Of a stretch of 6,145 nt of DNA, positions 1 to 4,928 are shown piece after piece (the stretch's first letter is position 1; every line of letters begins with the position of its first letter). The stretch spans positions 1 through 6,145 of the forward strand of contig JAFGDC010000060.1 in NCBI GenBank assembly GCA_016932295.1, read 5' to 3'. The position numbers and the translations under genes were made by a program. A model generated the notes under the pieces. That model was not told the origin of the DNA. It saw nothing but the letters and a program-made list of their open reading frames with translations, and did no database searches. The stretch is from a candidate division CSSED10-310 bacterium. GTDB lineage: Bacteria > CSSED10-310 > JAFGDC01.

Positions 1-1
1 A

Positions 2-175
2 TGGTCTGGCTACCCCAAAAAACACCTTCGTCGTTTGAGCATCTCGGAGTGCGAGGCCTGGCAACGCATCAAGGGTCGCATGACGATAATGCCGCGCTTC
101 CGGCCAGCCATTCGGCATCTTCATGGGTACACGCACGAAAAGAAGGCTCAAAGGCGAGTCTGGCGACTCGCATAA
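2..175 (+). CDS. C-terminal tail of an unidentified protein (5' end off window)
   Basis: An open frame enters from the left edge and runs 57 codons to a TAA at 173-175. The peptide is basic and rich in aromatic residues (YPKKHLRRLS, then IMPRFRPAIRHLHGY, ending RRVWRLA). I do not recognise the family. It is read as coding because third codon positions are the most GC-rich (about 65%), above first (about 56%) and second positions, as expected for a real frame in this genome. The minus strand is also open over this stretch in the same codon register, but its third positions are less GC-rich. If real, the gene converges on sfsA with a 213-bp gap. It could be a spurious frame or the remnant of a decayed gene. 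Confidence 0.4.
   Translation, partial: WSGYPKKHLRRLSISECEAWQRIKGRMTIMPRFRPAIRHLHGYTHEKKAQRRVWRLA
154..171 (-). terminator. Perfect 7-bp GC-rich hairpin, possible terminator
   Basis: GCGAGTC at 154-160 and GACTCGC at 165-171 are perfect inverted copies around the 4-base loop TGGC. Read on the minus strand, the stem is followed by the pyrimidine-rich stretch CTTTGAGCCTTCTTTT, so it could terminate transcripts running past sfsA. On the plus strand no T-run follows, and the hairpin ends one base before the stop codon of the 2-175 frame. The U-tract is interrupted and the site lies more than 200 bases past the sfsA stop, so the terminator role is only a candidate. Confidence 0.35.
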
Positions 176-193
176 CCAGGGCGCGGCTGACAC

Positions 194-295
194 CACGCGC
201 TCCATGAGGGCCTCACGCGGTCCATACCTCAGCCAGGCGCGCTCCACCAAAGTACCACGCGTTCCGTCAAGCGCTCCAGGGAGGTCAGCACTCCG
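194..295. repeat. Degenerate short repeats, consensus CACGCGCTCCA
   Basis: Similar 11-mers start at 194 (CACGCGCTCCA), 214 (CACGCGGTCCA), 236 (GGCGCGCTCCA) and 256 (CACGCGTTCCG), with weaker copies at 268 (CAAGCGCTCCA) and 285 (TCAGCACTCCG). The first four are spaced 20-22 bases apart, close to two helical turns. They fill the gap between the two converging gene ends. No protein reading of the stretch looks convincing. It may be a decayed tandem repeat, a protein-binding array, or a chance run in GC-rich DNA. Confidence 0.3.
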
Positions 296-340
296 AGAGG
301 CCACCTCTAAGGGAATACAGCATTCCGCGAGGCTTTCTCG
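280..340. other. Cluster of four short stem-loops between convergent gene ends
   Basis: Four consecutive small inverted repeats lie end to end: GGAG/CTCC (280-294, 7-base loop), AGAGG/CCTCT (296-308, 3-base loop), GGAAT/ATTCC (312-326, 5-base loop) and CGAG/CTCG (328-340, 5-base loop). An alternative longer pairing joins GAGGT (281-285) to ACCTC (303-307). The cluster begins 48 bases past the sfsA stop. No U-tract follows on either strand, so these are not classical intrinsic terminators, but the position fits a transcript-end structure. Confidence 0.3.
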
Positions 341-388
341 ATGAGCGCCACTAAATCTAATACCCGTCCTACCTTGTCTAAAGCTTCC

Positions 389-1117
389 TCAACAGGCAGC
401 TTCACCCATCTTGTTTTGCACATCCAGGAAGACCGGAACGGCAGATCCGAGGCAAATACCCTCCGTCGTCACGTCAGCGCGGTACGCCAAAATCTCCACA
501 CCGGCCGCCGCCGCGGACCGCAGCAGCCTCGCATAGTCGCCATCGATGGCCTCGGCCGGAGCGAAACTACTGCCATCACTCCGCTGAACAACGTACAGCA
601 TGACCGCCCGGTGACCATGGGAGGCCGCCAGTCCTAGCTCGACGAGGTGTTTTTGACCCCGGGTGGTGACGGCATCGGGAAACAAGCAGCGGTCCTCCAC
701 CACGAGAGTGACGTTCTTGACTTCGACGTAACATCTTTTATCACCATCCAGCAAGAGGATATCGATCCTGCTGTTGGCGCCGTACGGGACTTCCCGCCGT
801 AATTGCGTGTATCCGGCGAGTTCCGGTATTCGCTCCTGCTCGATAGCTTCACGTACAATGCGATTGGGAATCATGGTATTGATACCCACGAGGGTCCCGT
901 GCATGTCGATGATTTCCCAGGTGTGAGGATACCGCCGCGTCTTGGATTGGTGGCGGGAAAGATAGACGGGCATGCCAGGTTCGCTGCATGTCATCATACT
1001 GCCGGAATTCGGGCAGTGCGCCGTCACAATGGCGCCGTCCTGTAATCTGACATCTGCCAGGAAACGATTGTAGCGACGAATCAGGATACCTTCTGTCAGT
1101 CTTTGTGAAAAGTTCAC
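389..1117 (-). CDS. sfsA: Sugar fermentation stimulation protein SfsA
   Basis: The 242-residue product has the normal SfsA length (about 230-245) and its hallmark segments in order: LTEGILIRRYNRFLADV (residues 7-23) leading into an N-terminal OB-like part, AHCPNSGSM (33-41), the PG-containing LSR segment (47-55), YPHTWE (63-68), VGINTMIPNRIVREA (77-91), SRIDILLL (116-123), CYVEVKNVTL (129-138) and FPDAVTTRGQKHL (146-158). D119 followed by E132-V-K134 matches the D...ExK core of PD-(D/E)XK nuclease-like folds, to which SfsA is usually assigned. E. coli SfsA was found through an effect on maltose metabolism gene expression and binds DNA; its biochemical role is poorly defined. The start is GTG at 1117, with GAAGGG (1125-1130) seven bases upstream. 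The gene starts 37 bp after the kinase stop with no room for a clear promoter, so it is probably co-transcribed with the kinase. Confidence 0.95.
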   Translation of the reverse strand: MNFSQRLTEGILIRRYNRFLADVRLQDGAIVTAHCPNSGSMMTCSEPGMPVYLSRHQSKTRRYPHTWEIIDMHGTLVGINTMIPNRIVREAIEQERIPELAGYTQLRREVPYGANSRIDILLLDGDKRCYVEVKNVTLVVEDRCLFPDAVTTRGQKHLVELGLAASHGHRAVMLYVVQRSDGSSFAPAEAIDGDYARLLRSAAAAGVEILAYRADVTTEGICLGSAVPVFLDVQNKMGEAAC

Positions 1118-1154
1118 CTGGATGCCCTTCTTTGAATGCCTGAGCGGTATTCCT

Positions 1155-2318
1155 TCATCTGCTGTCCGGTGATGCCGAGGGAGACAGCTTCAACGGCAGC
1201 CGGATGGTGAAGATGGTACCGAGCGACTCCGATGATTCAAACCAGACCCGACCCCGCAGGTATTGTTCACCCAGGAGTTTCATGCTGTACGTCCCCAGTC
1301 CTCGACCCTTGCCTTTGGTGGAGAACGTTCTCTGGAACAACTGAAGCTGATCGGCGCGAGGAATGACACCCGGATTGCTGATCCAGAACTCCAGCCAATC
1401 CTTGCCGGTGCGGCAACCCACCACCACCTCATCATCTGTTCCGCAAGCTTCCAATGCATTCTTGCACATATTCCCGAGCACTCGAGAAAGAAGCAGGTGA
1501 TCACTTTCGAACGTCACGGCCTCCGCTTCCGGATCAATCCGGATGATTTGTCCCTCAGCCACTTTAAACCGTTTGAAAAGCTCGACAACCTCTTGAATAA
1601 TTCTTTTAGATTCTAATTGTTCCGGGTTAATTTTCAGGTCGCCGTGCTCCGCGAGCTGCAAATCGCGTTGCGCCTTTATTTCCTCGATCAGCCGCCGGGT
1701 GAAGTAATCGATCGATGACAGGTAATCGCCTTCATCATCTTCATTCTGCTCCCCGGTCTCGTTTCGCCATTTGAGAAGGGTAATGGAACCGTACAGCCCT
1801 GTCAGGGTGTTCAATATATCGTGGAAGAACACCCTTTCCAGCACCTCTCTACGCTTTTCATCATTGATGATGGAAACAGCAAAGGCGGTGAACCGTATCC
1901 CTTTCACGGTGAGCGGCGTGGAGGTGACCCGCAATTCGTAAATATCTCCCGATTCAACCGTGATATTGCACTCCTGGACCTCCCGCACCCCTTGCTGGGA
2001 TGCGAGAATACTCTTGACCGCTCCGCAGGTTGAACAGAATTCCGAGGTGCCGCATCCGCCCGGTGTCTGCGTCGCATAAATGCAACCGAGCATCTCGCCA
2101 GGACGCTTGCCGATCACGCCGCCCACCAGACTCGGACTGCTCAAGTCCCTGGCGGGCTGGTTGGCATACACCACCTGGCGGCATTCATTCAGGACCAGGA
2201 GAGCCGCCGGAGCAAGATCGAGCAGATGGAGAAGATTGGCGGATTCCGCAAGGAAATCGGCTTGCTGGTTGACCAGTTCGCATTCCATCCGCTCAGCAGG
2301 CGCGAAAAAAGTGTCCAT
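1155..2318 (-). CDS. Soluble PAS-domain sensor histidine kinase with a cysteine cluster
   Basis: The 387-residue product has no membrane segment, so the kinase should be cytoplasmic. After a short N-terminal helix, a PAS-like domain spans about residues 27-155 (starting near LLDLAPAALLVLN). It contains four cysteines, C79, C89, C95 and C98 (GGCGTSEFCSTCGAVKSI), plus isolated ones elsewhere. The phosphoacceptor region follows with H166 in FFHDILNTLTGL. The ATPase domain shows the N-box NMCKNALEA (283-291), a G1-like NPG (315-317) with Asn where many kinases have Asp, and the G2 loop KGKGRGLGTYSMK (335-347). No response regulator lies nearby, so it is an orphan kinase within this window. The signal is unknown; the cysteines suggest redox, metal or Fe-S sensing, which is inference. 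An ATG at 2318 with GGAGG four bases upstream is preferred over an in-frame TTG at 2342. It is followed after 37 bp by sfsA. Confidence 0.9.
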   Translation of the reverse strand: MDTFFAPAERMECELVNQQADFLAESANLLHLLDLAPAALLVLNECRQVVYANQPARDLSSPSLVGGVIGKRPGEMLGCIYATQTPGGCGTSEFCSTCGAVKSILASQQGVREVQECNITVESGDIYELRVTSTPLTVKGIRFTAFAVSIINDEKRREVLERVFFHDILNTLTGLYGSITLLKWRNETGEQNEDDEGDYLSSIDYFTRRLIEEIKAQRDLQLAEHGDLKINPEQLESKRIIQEVVELFKRFKVAEGQIIRIDPEAEAVTFESDHLLLSRVLGNMCKNALEACGTDDEVVVGCRTGKDWLEFWISNPGVIPRADQLQLFQRTFSTKGKGRGLGTYSMKLLGEQYLRGRVWFESSESLGTIFTIRLPLKLSPSASPDSR

Positions 2319-2322
2319 CTTT

Positions 2323-2327
2323 CCTCC
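2323..2327 (-). promoter_or_regulatory. Shine-Dalgarno site fixing the kinase start
   Basis: GGAGG on the minus strand lies four bases before the ATG at 2318. It lies inside the frame if the upstream TTG at 2342 is used, so it argues for the shorter product. Confidence 0.8.
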
Positions 2328-2387
2328 CTGAACCCTCTGCAATCAGATGCCCAGTGACGCAGCGCGGCAAGTCACCTGCATGGAGTT

Positions 2388-2415
2388 TTATCATATCCAG
2401 ATAGATCCGTGCAAA
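2388..2415 (-). promoter_or_regulatory. Weak sigma70-like promoter candidate for kinase-sfsA
   Basis: On the minus strand TTTGCA (2410-2415) and TGATAA (2388-2393) are separated by 16 bases and lie about 70-100 bases upstream of the kinase ATG. A second -10 reading, TATGAT, overlaps it but has no good -35 partner. This is the most AT-rich spot in the 247-bp gap upstream of the kinase. Matches to consensus are moderate, so this is a candidate only. Confidence 0.3.
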
Positions 2416-2565
2416 CGGTGATGATTCGCAATTCCATCCGGTGTCGACACCTGTATATCAAGACCAGGCACACGGTGAGGAGCGGTATGCATCAACTGGT
2501 GAAGGAAATCACGGATCGCTGCGCCACAATGCACATCGAGTGTGCTTCGAGTCAGGTTTCCGGTT

Positions 2566-3126
2566 TTAACGCCCCGCCGCGCCTACCCATTTGACACCAA
2601 AATTCACAGCGGCGCGCAGACGGTCGGCGAGCTGCGCGGCACCATGCTGGAGATGGCGGATGTTGATAAGCTGGTGTTCGAGCTTGGACACTCTGTACCA
2701 ATAGAAGCCGCTCTGTGCAGACCAGATGTCGAGCGCATCGACGCACGCGTCGATCATGTCATCACATACCCGCCAGTACGCCAGCGCTTCTTCCCTGGAG
2801 TACGGTTCGGGCAGCAACGGAAGGTCGCTGTCCGGTTTCGGCGGTCCGGGAATGGCGTCTGGATACTGGACATCGTTCTGTTGCCCATCCCATGGCACGA
2901 AATCTTCGAGAGACGGCTGCAAGTACAAATGTGTAAAAAACAATGTATGATATGCGAGCTGCCATGCCGCATTGACCGAGGTATCATCGTACCACCATTC
3001 ATCGGGATACAGCTCCACGGCCTGACGCACCATTGCCAGACCCGCGTGGTATTGACTTTTCAAGATCGCCTTGAGGCTTGCCTCGCATTCAAGACCCGCC
3101 TGTATTCCCCCTCCTTCGTCGCTCAT
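2566..3126 (-). CDS. DinB-like (YfiT/DinB superfamily) four-helix protein
   Basis: The 186-residue product fits the DinB/DUF664-like superfamily of putative metal-dependent hydrolases or thiol-dependent transferases (unrelated to DNA polymerase IV). Visible family features are LKSQYHAGLAMVRQAVE at the start of helix 1, AWQLAYHTLFFTHLYLQ in helix 2 with H60, and SKLEHQLINIRHLQHG with H151, H158 and H161. H60 plus two of the latter would form the usual metal site. The middle (about residues 75-110) is a proline-rich loop, PWDGQQ to PEPYS. An ATG at 3126 is chosen because AGGAG (3132-3136) lies five bases upstream; a GTG at 3132 overlaps that site and is rejected. It lies 132 bp after the methyltransferase stop. 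The substrate is unknown. Confidence 0.8.
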   Translation of the reverse strand: MSDEGGGIQAGLECEASLKAILKSQYHAGLAMVRQAVELYPDEWWYDDTSVNAAWQLAYHTLFFTHLYLQPSLEDFVPWDGQQNDVQYPDAIPGPPKPDSDLPLLPEPYSREEALAYWRVCDDMIDACVDALDIWSAQSGFYWYRVSKLEHQLINIRHLQHGAAQLADRLRAAVNFGVKWVGAAGR

Positions 3127-3131
3127 ACTCA

Positions 3132-3136
3132 CTCCT
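3132..3136 (-). promoter_or_regulatory. Shine-Dalgarno site fixing the DinB-like start
   Basis: AGGAG on the minus strand, five bases before the ATG at 3126. The alternative GTG at 3132 shares a base with this site, so it cannot be the start served by it. Confidence 0.75.
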
Positions 3137-3258
3137 CTCGTTCCACCGGTTCAGTTCCATCTGACCGTATCGGGGTTCCAATCGTCAAGCAGAGTTCACG
3201 TCCAGCTTTATCCGGCAGGTGGATCCAGGAGCAGATTGAATCCCTCGCTGTCATGTCC

Positions 3259-4053
3259 TTACCGTTTTCTGAGCACGGAAACCATGCGCCAGGCGATGGC
3301 GTCGTTGGTGAAGGGAATCCCTGCATCCATTGCGCCGTATTGAATTATGAGTTCGAATCTGCCGGAAGCGGCAACAAGGGCTTTTACCTCGTTGGCGGTG
3401 AAACAACGCTCCGGCGCGGCCCGGATTATCGAGCCGTCACCTCGCGGTCCCTTGAACGACATTGTCACGGTAACCTGACGGATTTGGGTGACCGGATCGA
3501 ATGCATCATCCGACCTGCCCCACGTCATTTCCACCGCCGTGCCGTCCTTCTCCATACGCCATTGGTTATGTGTCGAGGTGCCGGTGCCGAACACATCTCT
3601 CGGGTGCGCCATCTCCAGTATATACAGTCCGCCGTCGGTCAGGTGTCCGGCGACTGAATCGAGATGGTCCAGCACTGTCTCGTTGGTGAGCAGGTACACG
3701 GCTGAATTCATGAGCAGGGCGGCCATATCCACGGGATGCTGGAGCTGGAAATCGACCATATCGCCACACACGGTCACGAGTTCAACACCGGCCTTTTCTG
3801 CCGACCGGGCCGTATAGGTCGTCATCGCCTCGTTGCAATCCAGGGCGATGGCTGCACAGCCGCGACGGGCGAACTCCAGGGCATGCCGGGCCGGGCCGGC
3901 CGCCAGTTCGAGAAAACCACCCGGAGCACGGCGGTGAAGACGGTGAAAAAGATCGGACATGAAAGTGCATTCCGCCGCCACATCCCGGAAATCGAAGGCG
4001 ATATCATAGTATTCGGGAAGTGAATAGATATCCTCGTGACCTTTCTCCATCAT
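3259..4053 (-). CDS. Class I SAM-dependent methyltransferase
   Basis: The 264-residue product has a class I methyltransferase fold. The N-terminus MMEKGHEDIYSLPEYYDIAF is typical of small-molecule methyltransferases. Motif I is FLELAAGPARHA (47-58), the acidic end of strand 2 is D72 in ALDCNEAM, and CGDMVDF (96-102) supplies the next SAM-contacting acid. MNSAVYLLTNE (115-125) and GGLYILEMAH (141-150) match later core motifs, and the protein ends with a strand-like RMVSVLRKR. The substrate cannot be read from the sequence. The frame is open 46 codons further upstream into the GNAT gene, but that part is arginine- and cysteine-rich and unlike the family. GGAGG (4063-4067) sits nine bases before the ATG at 4053, which fixes the start. 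The gap to the GNAT stop is 67 bp, so co-transcription with it is likely. Confidence 0.9.
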   Translation of the reverse strand: MMEKGHEDIYSLPEYYDIAFDFRDVAAECTFMSDLFHRLHRRAPGGFLELAAGPARHALEFARRGCAAIALDCNEAMTTYTARSAEKAGVELVTVCGDMVDFQLQHPVDMAALLMNSAVYLLTNETVLDHLDSVAGHLTDGGLYILEMAHPRDVFGTGTSTHNQWRMEKDGTAVEMTWGRSDDAFDPVTQIRQVTVTMSFKGPRGDGSIIRAAPERCFTANEVKALVAASGRFELIIQYGAMDAGIPFTNDAIAWRMVSVLRKR

Positions 4054-4062
4054 GCCGTTTGT

Positions 4063-4067
4063 CCTCC
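4063..4067 (-). promoter_or_regulatory. Shine-Dalgarno site fixing the methyltransferase start
   Basis: GGAGG on the minus strand, nine bases before the first of two adjacent ATG codons (4053 and 4050). It removes a 46-codon extension that would overlap the GNAT gene. Confidence 0.8.
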
Positions 4068-4120
4068 CAACCGTCCCAGGCTGCACCTGCTGATCGACAG
4101 CATGAGCGAAGCATGTCCGG

Positions 4121-4690
4121 TCATCTCCCCGGTTCCCTCGGCACCGCCATGGACAGCACCGGTTCGTATCCGCGCCTTTCATACCAGTCACAGGTCCATG
4201 AATCCGATTGGGCGCCGACTGTCAAGTATTTGAGCCGCCCTCTCATAGCCAGGCACTCCACGGCTTCCAGCAGGCAATTCCCCAGACCCTGTCCGCGCCG
4301 GCCGGGAAAGATATCCACATCCTGCAGGCGGCCGCATCGCAGGCCTGCCGCTTCATAGCGCAGCAGGCCCACCGCGCCCGCCGGCCGCTCTCCATCAGGA
4401 TAGAGATACCATGTTATATTCAGCATGTTGCCCTTGTTTCTCATGATCCTGATAAGCGCCTCGATTTCCCTGCCCGACAAACCCAGTTCACGTTCCACCG
4501 GCCCGCGGCATTGTGTATACAAATCCCAGTCATGATCAGTGCGTATCTCGTGCAGCATCGGTTCACACCCGCGACCTTGTCCGGTCATTGTTTTCACCAG
4601 CAATGTCTTGGTTTTTGACGGAACGCGCGGGAAATTCACCCGCCCGAAGAGAATGCGTTCCGATTCGATCGCCAGCTCAGCCAGATTCAC
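4121..4690 (-). CDS. GNAT-family N-acyltransferase with N-terminal extension
   Basis: The 189-residue product carries a GNAT domain over about residues 45-189. Motif A is VDIFPGRRGQGLGNCLLEAV (125-144), with the R-x-x-G-x-G/A acetyl-CoA pyrophosphate loop at R131 to G137. The preceding strand is AGAVGLLRYEA, and motif B is DWYERRGYEP (168-177). The first 44 residues (VNLAELAIESERILFGRV, then a basic KTKTLLVKT) precede the fold and I do not recognise them. GTG at 4690 is preferred to the adjacent GTG at 4693 because AAGGAG (4696-4701) is five bases away from the former and only two from the latter. Later ATG codons (M35, M45 in this numbering) would give the bare domain but have weak ribosome sites. 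The acceptor substrate is unknown. Confidence 0.85.
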   Translation of the reverse strand: MNLAELAIESERILFGRVNFPRVPSKTKTLLVKTMTGQGRGCEPMLHEIRTDHDWDLYTQCRGPVERELGLSGREIEALIRIMRNKGNMLNITWYLYPDGERPAGAVGLLRYEAAGLRCGRLQDVDIFPGRRGQGLGNCLLEAVECLAMRGRLKYLTVGAQSDSWTCDWYERRGYEPVLSMAVPREPGR

Positions 4691-4695
4691 CACGA

Positions 4696-4701
4696 CTCCT
4701 T
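4696..4701 (-). promoter_or_regulatory. Shine-Dalgarno site for the GNAT gene (GTG start)
   Basis: AAGGAG on the minus strand lies five bases before the GTG at 4690. Its strength supports a start that includes the N-terminal extension rather than the internal ATG codons. Confidence 0.7.
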
Positions 4702-4749
4702 CACCACCTTCAGATCATAACATTCTTCTTGTCGGAATCCGCGTCAACT

Positions 4750-4783
4750 CCGGCAGTGACATTCATGACGGAAACCGTGCCGG
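4750..4783. other. Inverted repeat in the leader of the GNAT gene
   Basis: CCGGCA at 4750-4755 and TGCCGG at 4778-4783 are perfect inverted copies around 22 bases, which include a small CGG-TTT-CCG hairpin as read on the minus strand. An overlapping imperfect dyad, GTCAACTCCGGCAGTGAC (4743-4760), has 12 of 18 positions symmetric. Either could be an operator or a leader fold, about 50-95 bases before the GNAT start. There is no T-run that would make it a terminator for the upstream polymerase gene. Confidence 0.25.
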
Positions 4784-4796
4784 GGCGTCGTCCTAC

Positions 4797-4817
4797 TCCC
4801 ATGAAGTTTTATACTAT
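4797..4817 (-). promoter_or_regulatory. AT-rich -10-like stretch upstream of GNAT
   Basis: The minus strand carries TGATAGTATAAAAC (4807-4820), about 120 bases before the GNAT start. It can be read as an extended -10 (TG-A-TAGTAT) or as TATAAA, but no good -35 sits at proper spacing. The adjacent ATAAAACTTCATG closely resembles a stretch upstream of the kinase (2379-2391). This is the best promoter candidate in the 238-bp gap, and it is weak. Confidence 0.2.
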
Positions 4818-4847
4818 CACGAAGAGTAAACCAGGACGTTGCAACGA

Positions 4848-4877
4848 CATCATCCGGCATCCCGTTCCCATCATCCG
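4848..4877. repeat. Direct repeat CATCATCCG x2, 21 bp apart
   Basis: CATCATCCG occurs at 4848-4856 and 4869-4877. The 21-base start-to-start spacing equals two helical turns, a layout common for dimer-binding sites. It lies just past the polymerase gene stop and upstream of the GNAT gene. The rest of 4884-4928 is ordinary, with an AT-rich end and no visible terminator for the polymerase gene. Confidence 0.25.
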
Positions 4878-4928
4878 CGCCAGCCGCCGCTCCTGCATCT
4901 GTTGTATCATATGCATAATAAACTTTAT

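Noticed and set aside
307..423. A 38-codon minus-strand frame overlapping the end of sfsA (product ending LIEKASRNAVFP)
   Set aside because: The peptide is helix-like, but there is no Shine-Dalgarno, only about 50% of its third positions are G or C, and it overlaps sfsA in another frame. It could be a remnant, but I cannot support it as a gene.
2391..2534. A 47-codon minus-strand frame between the DinB-like gene and the kinase
   Set aside because: GTG start without a ribosome site, third-position GC only about 47%, and no recognisable product.
2531..2545. GCACA-TCGAG-TGTGC hairpin past the DinB-like stop, considered as a terminator
   Set aside because: The stem is only 5 bp and no T-run follows on the minus strand.
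3186..3215. TTGACG on the minus strand in the methyltransferase-DinB gap, considered as a -35 box
   Set aside because: No acceptable -10 hexamer lies 15-19 bases downstream.
2542..3657. A 371-codon open frame on the plus strand
   Set aside because: It lies antisense to the DinB-like gene and most of the methyltransferase, which both have clear family motifs and ribosome sites. Its product has no recognisable domain. Long antisense frames are common in GC-rich genes.
4710..4802. A 30-codon minus-strand frame ending just before the GNAT ribosome site, considered as a leader peptide
   Set aside because: Its ATG has no Shine-Dalgarno and lies directly beside the candidate -10 region. The peptide has no run of a single amino acid as attenuation leaders do.
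4813..4911. A 33-codon methionine-rich minus-strand frame just past the polymerase stop
   Set aside because: No ribosome site. The methionines come from repeated GATGATG runs, so it is probably chance.
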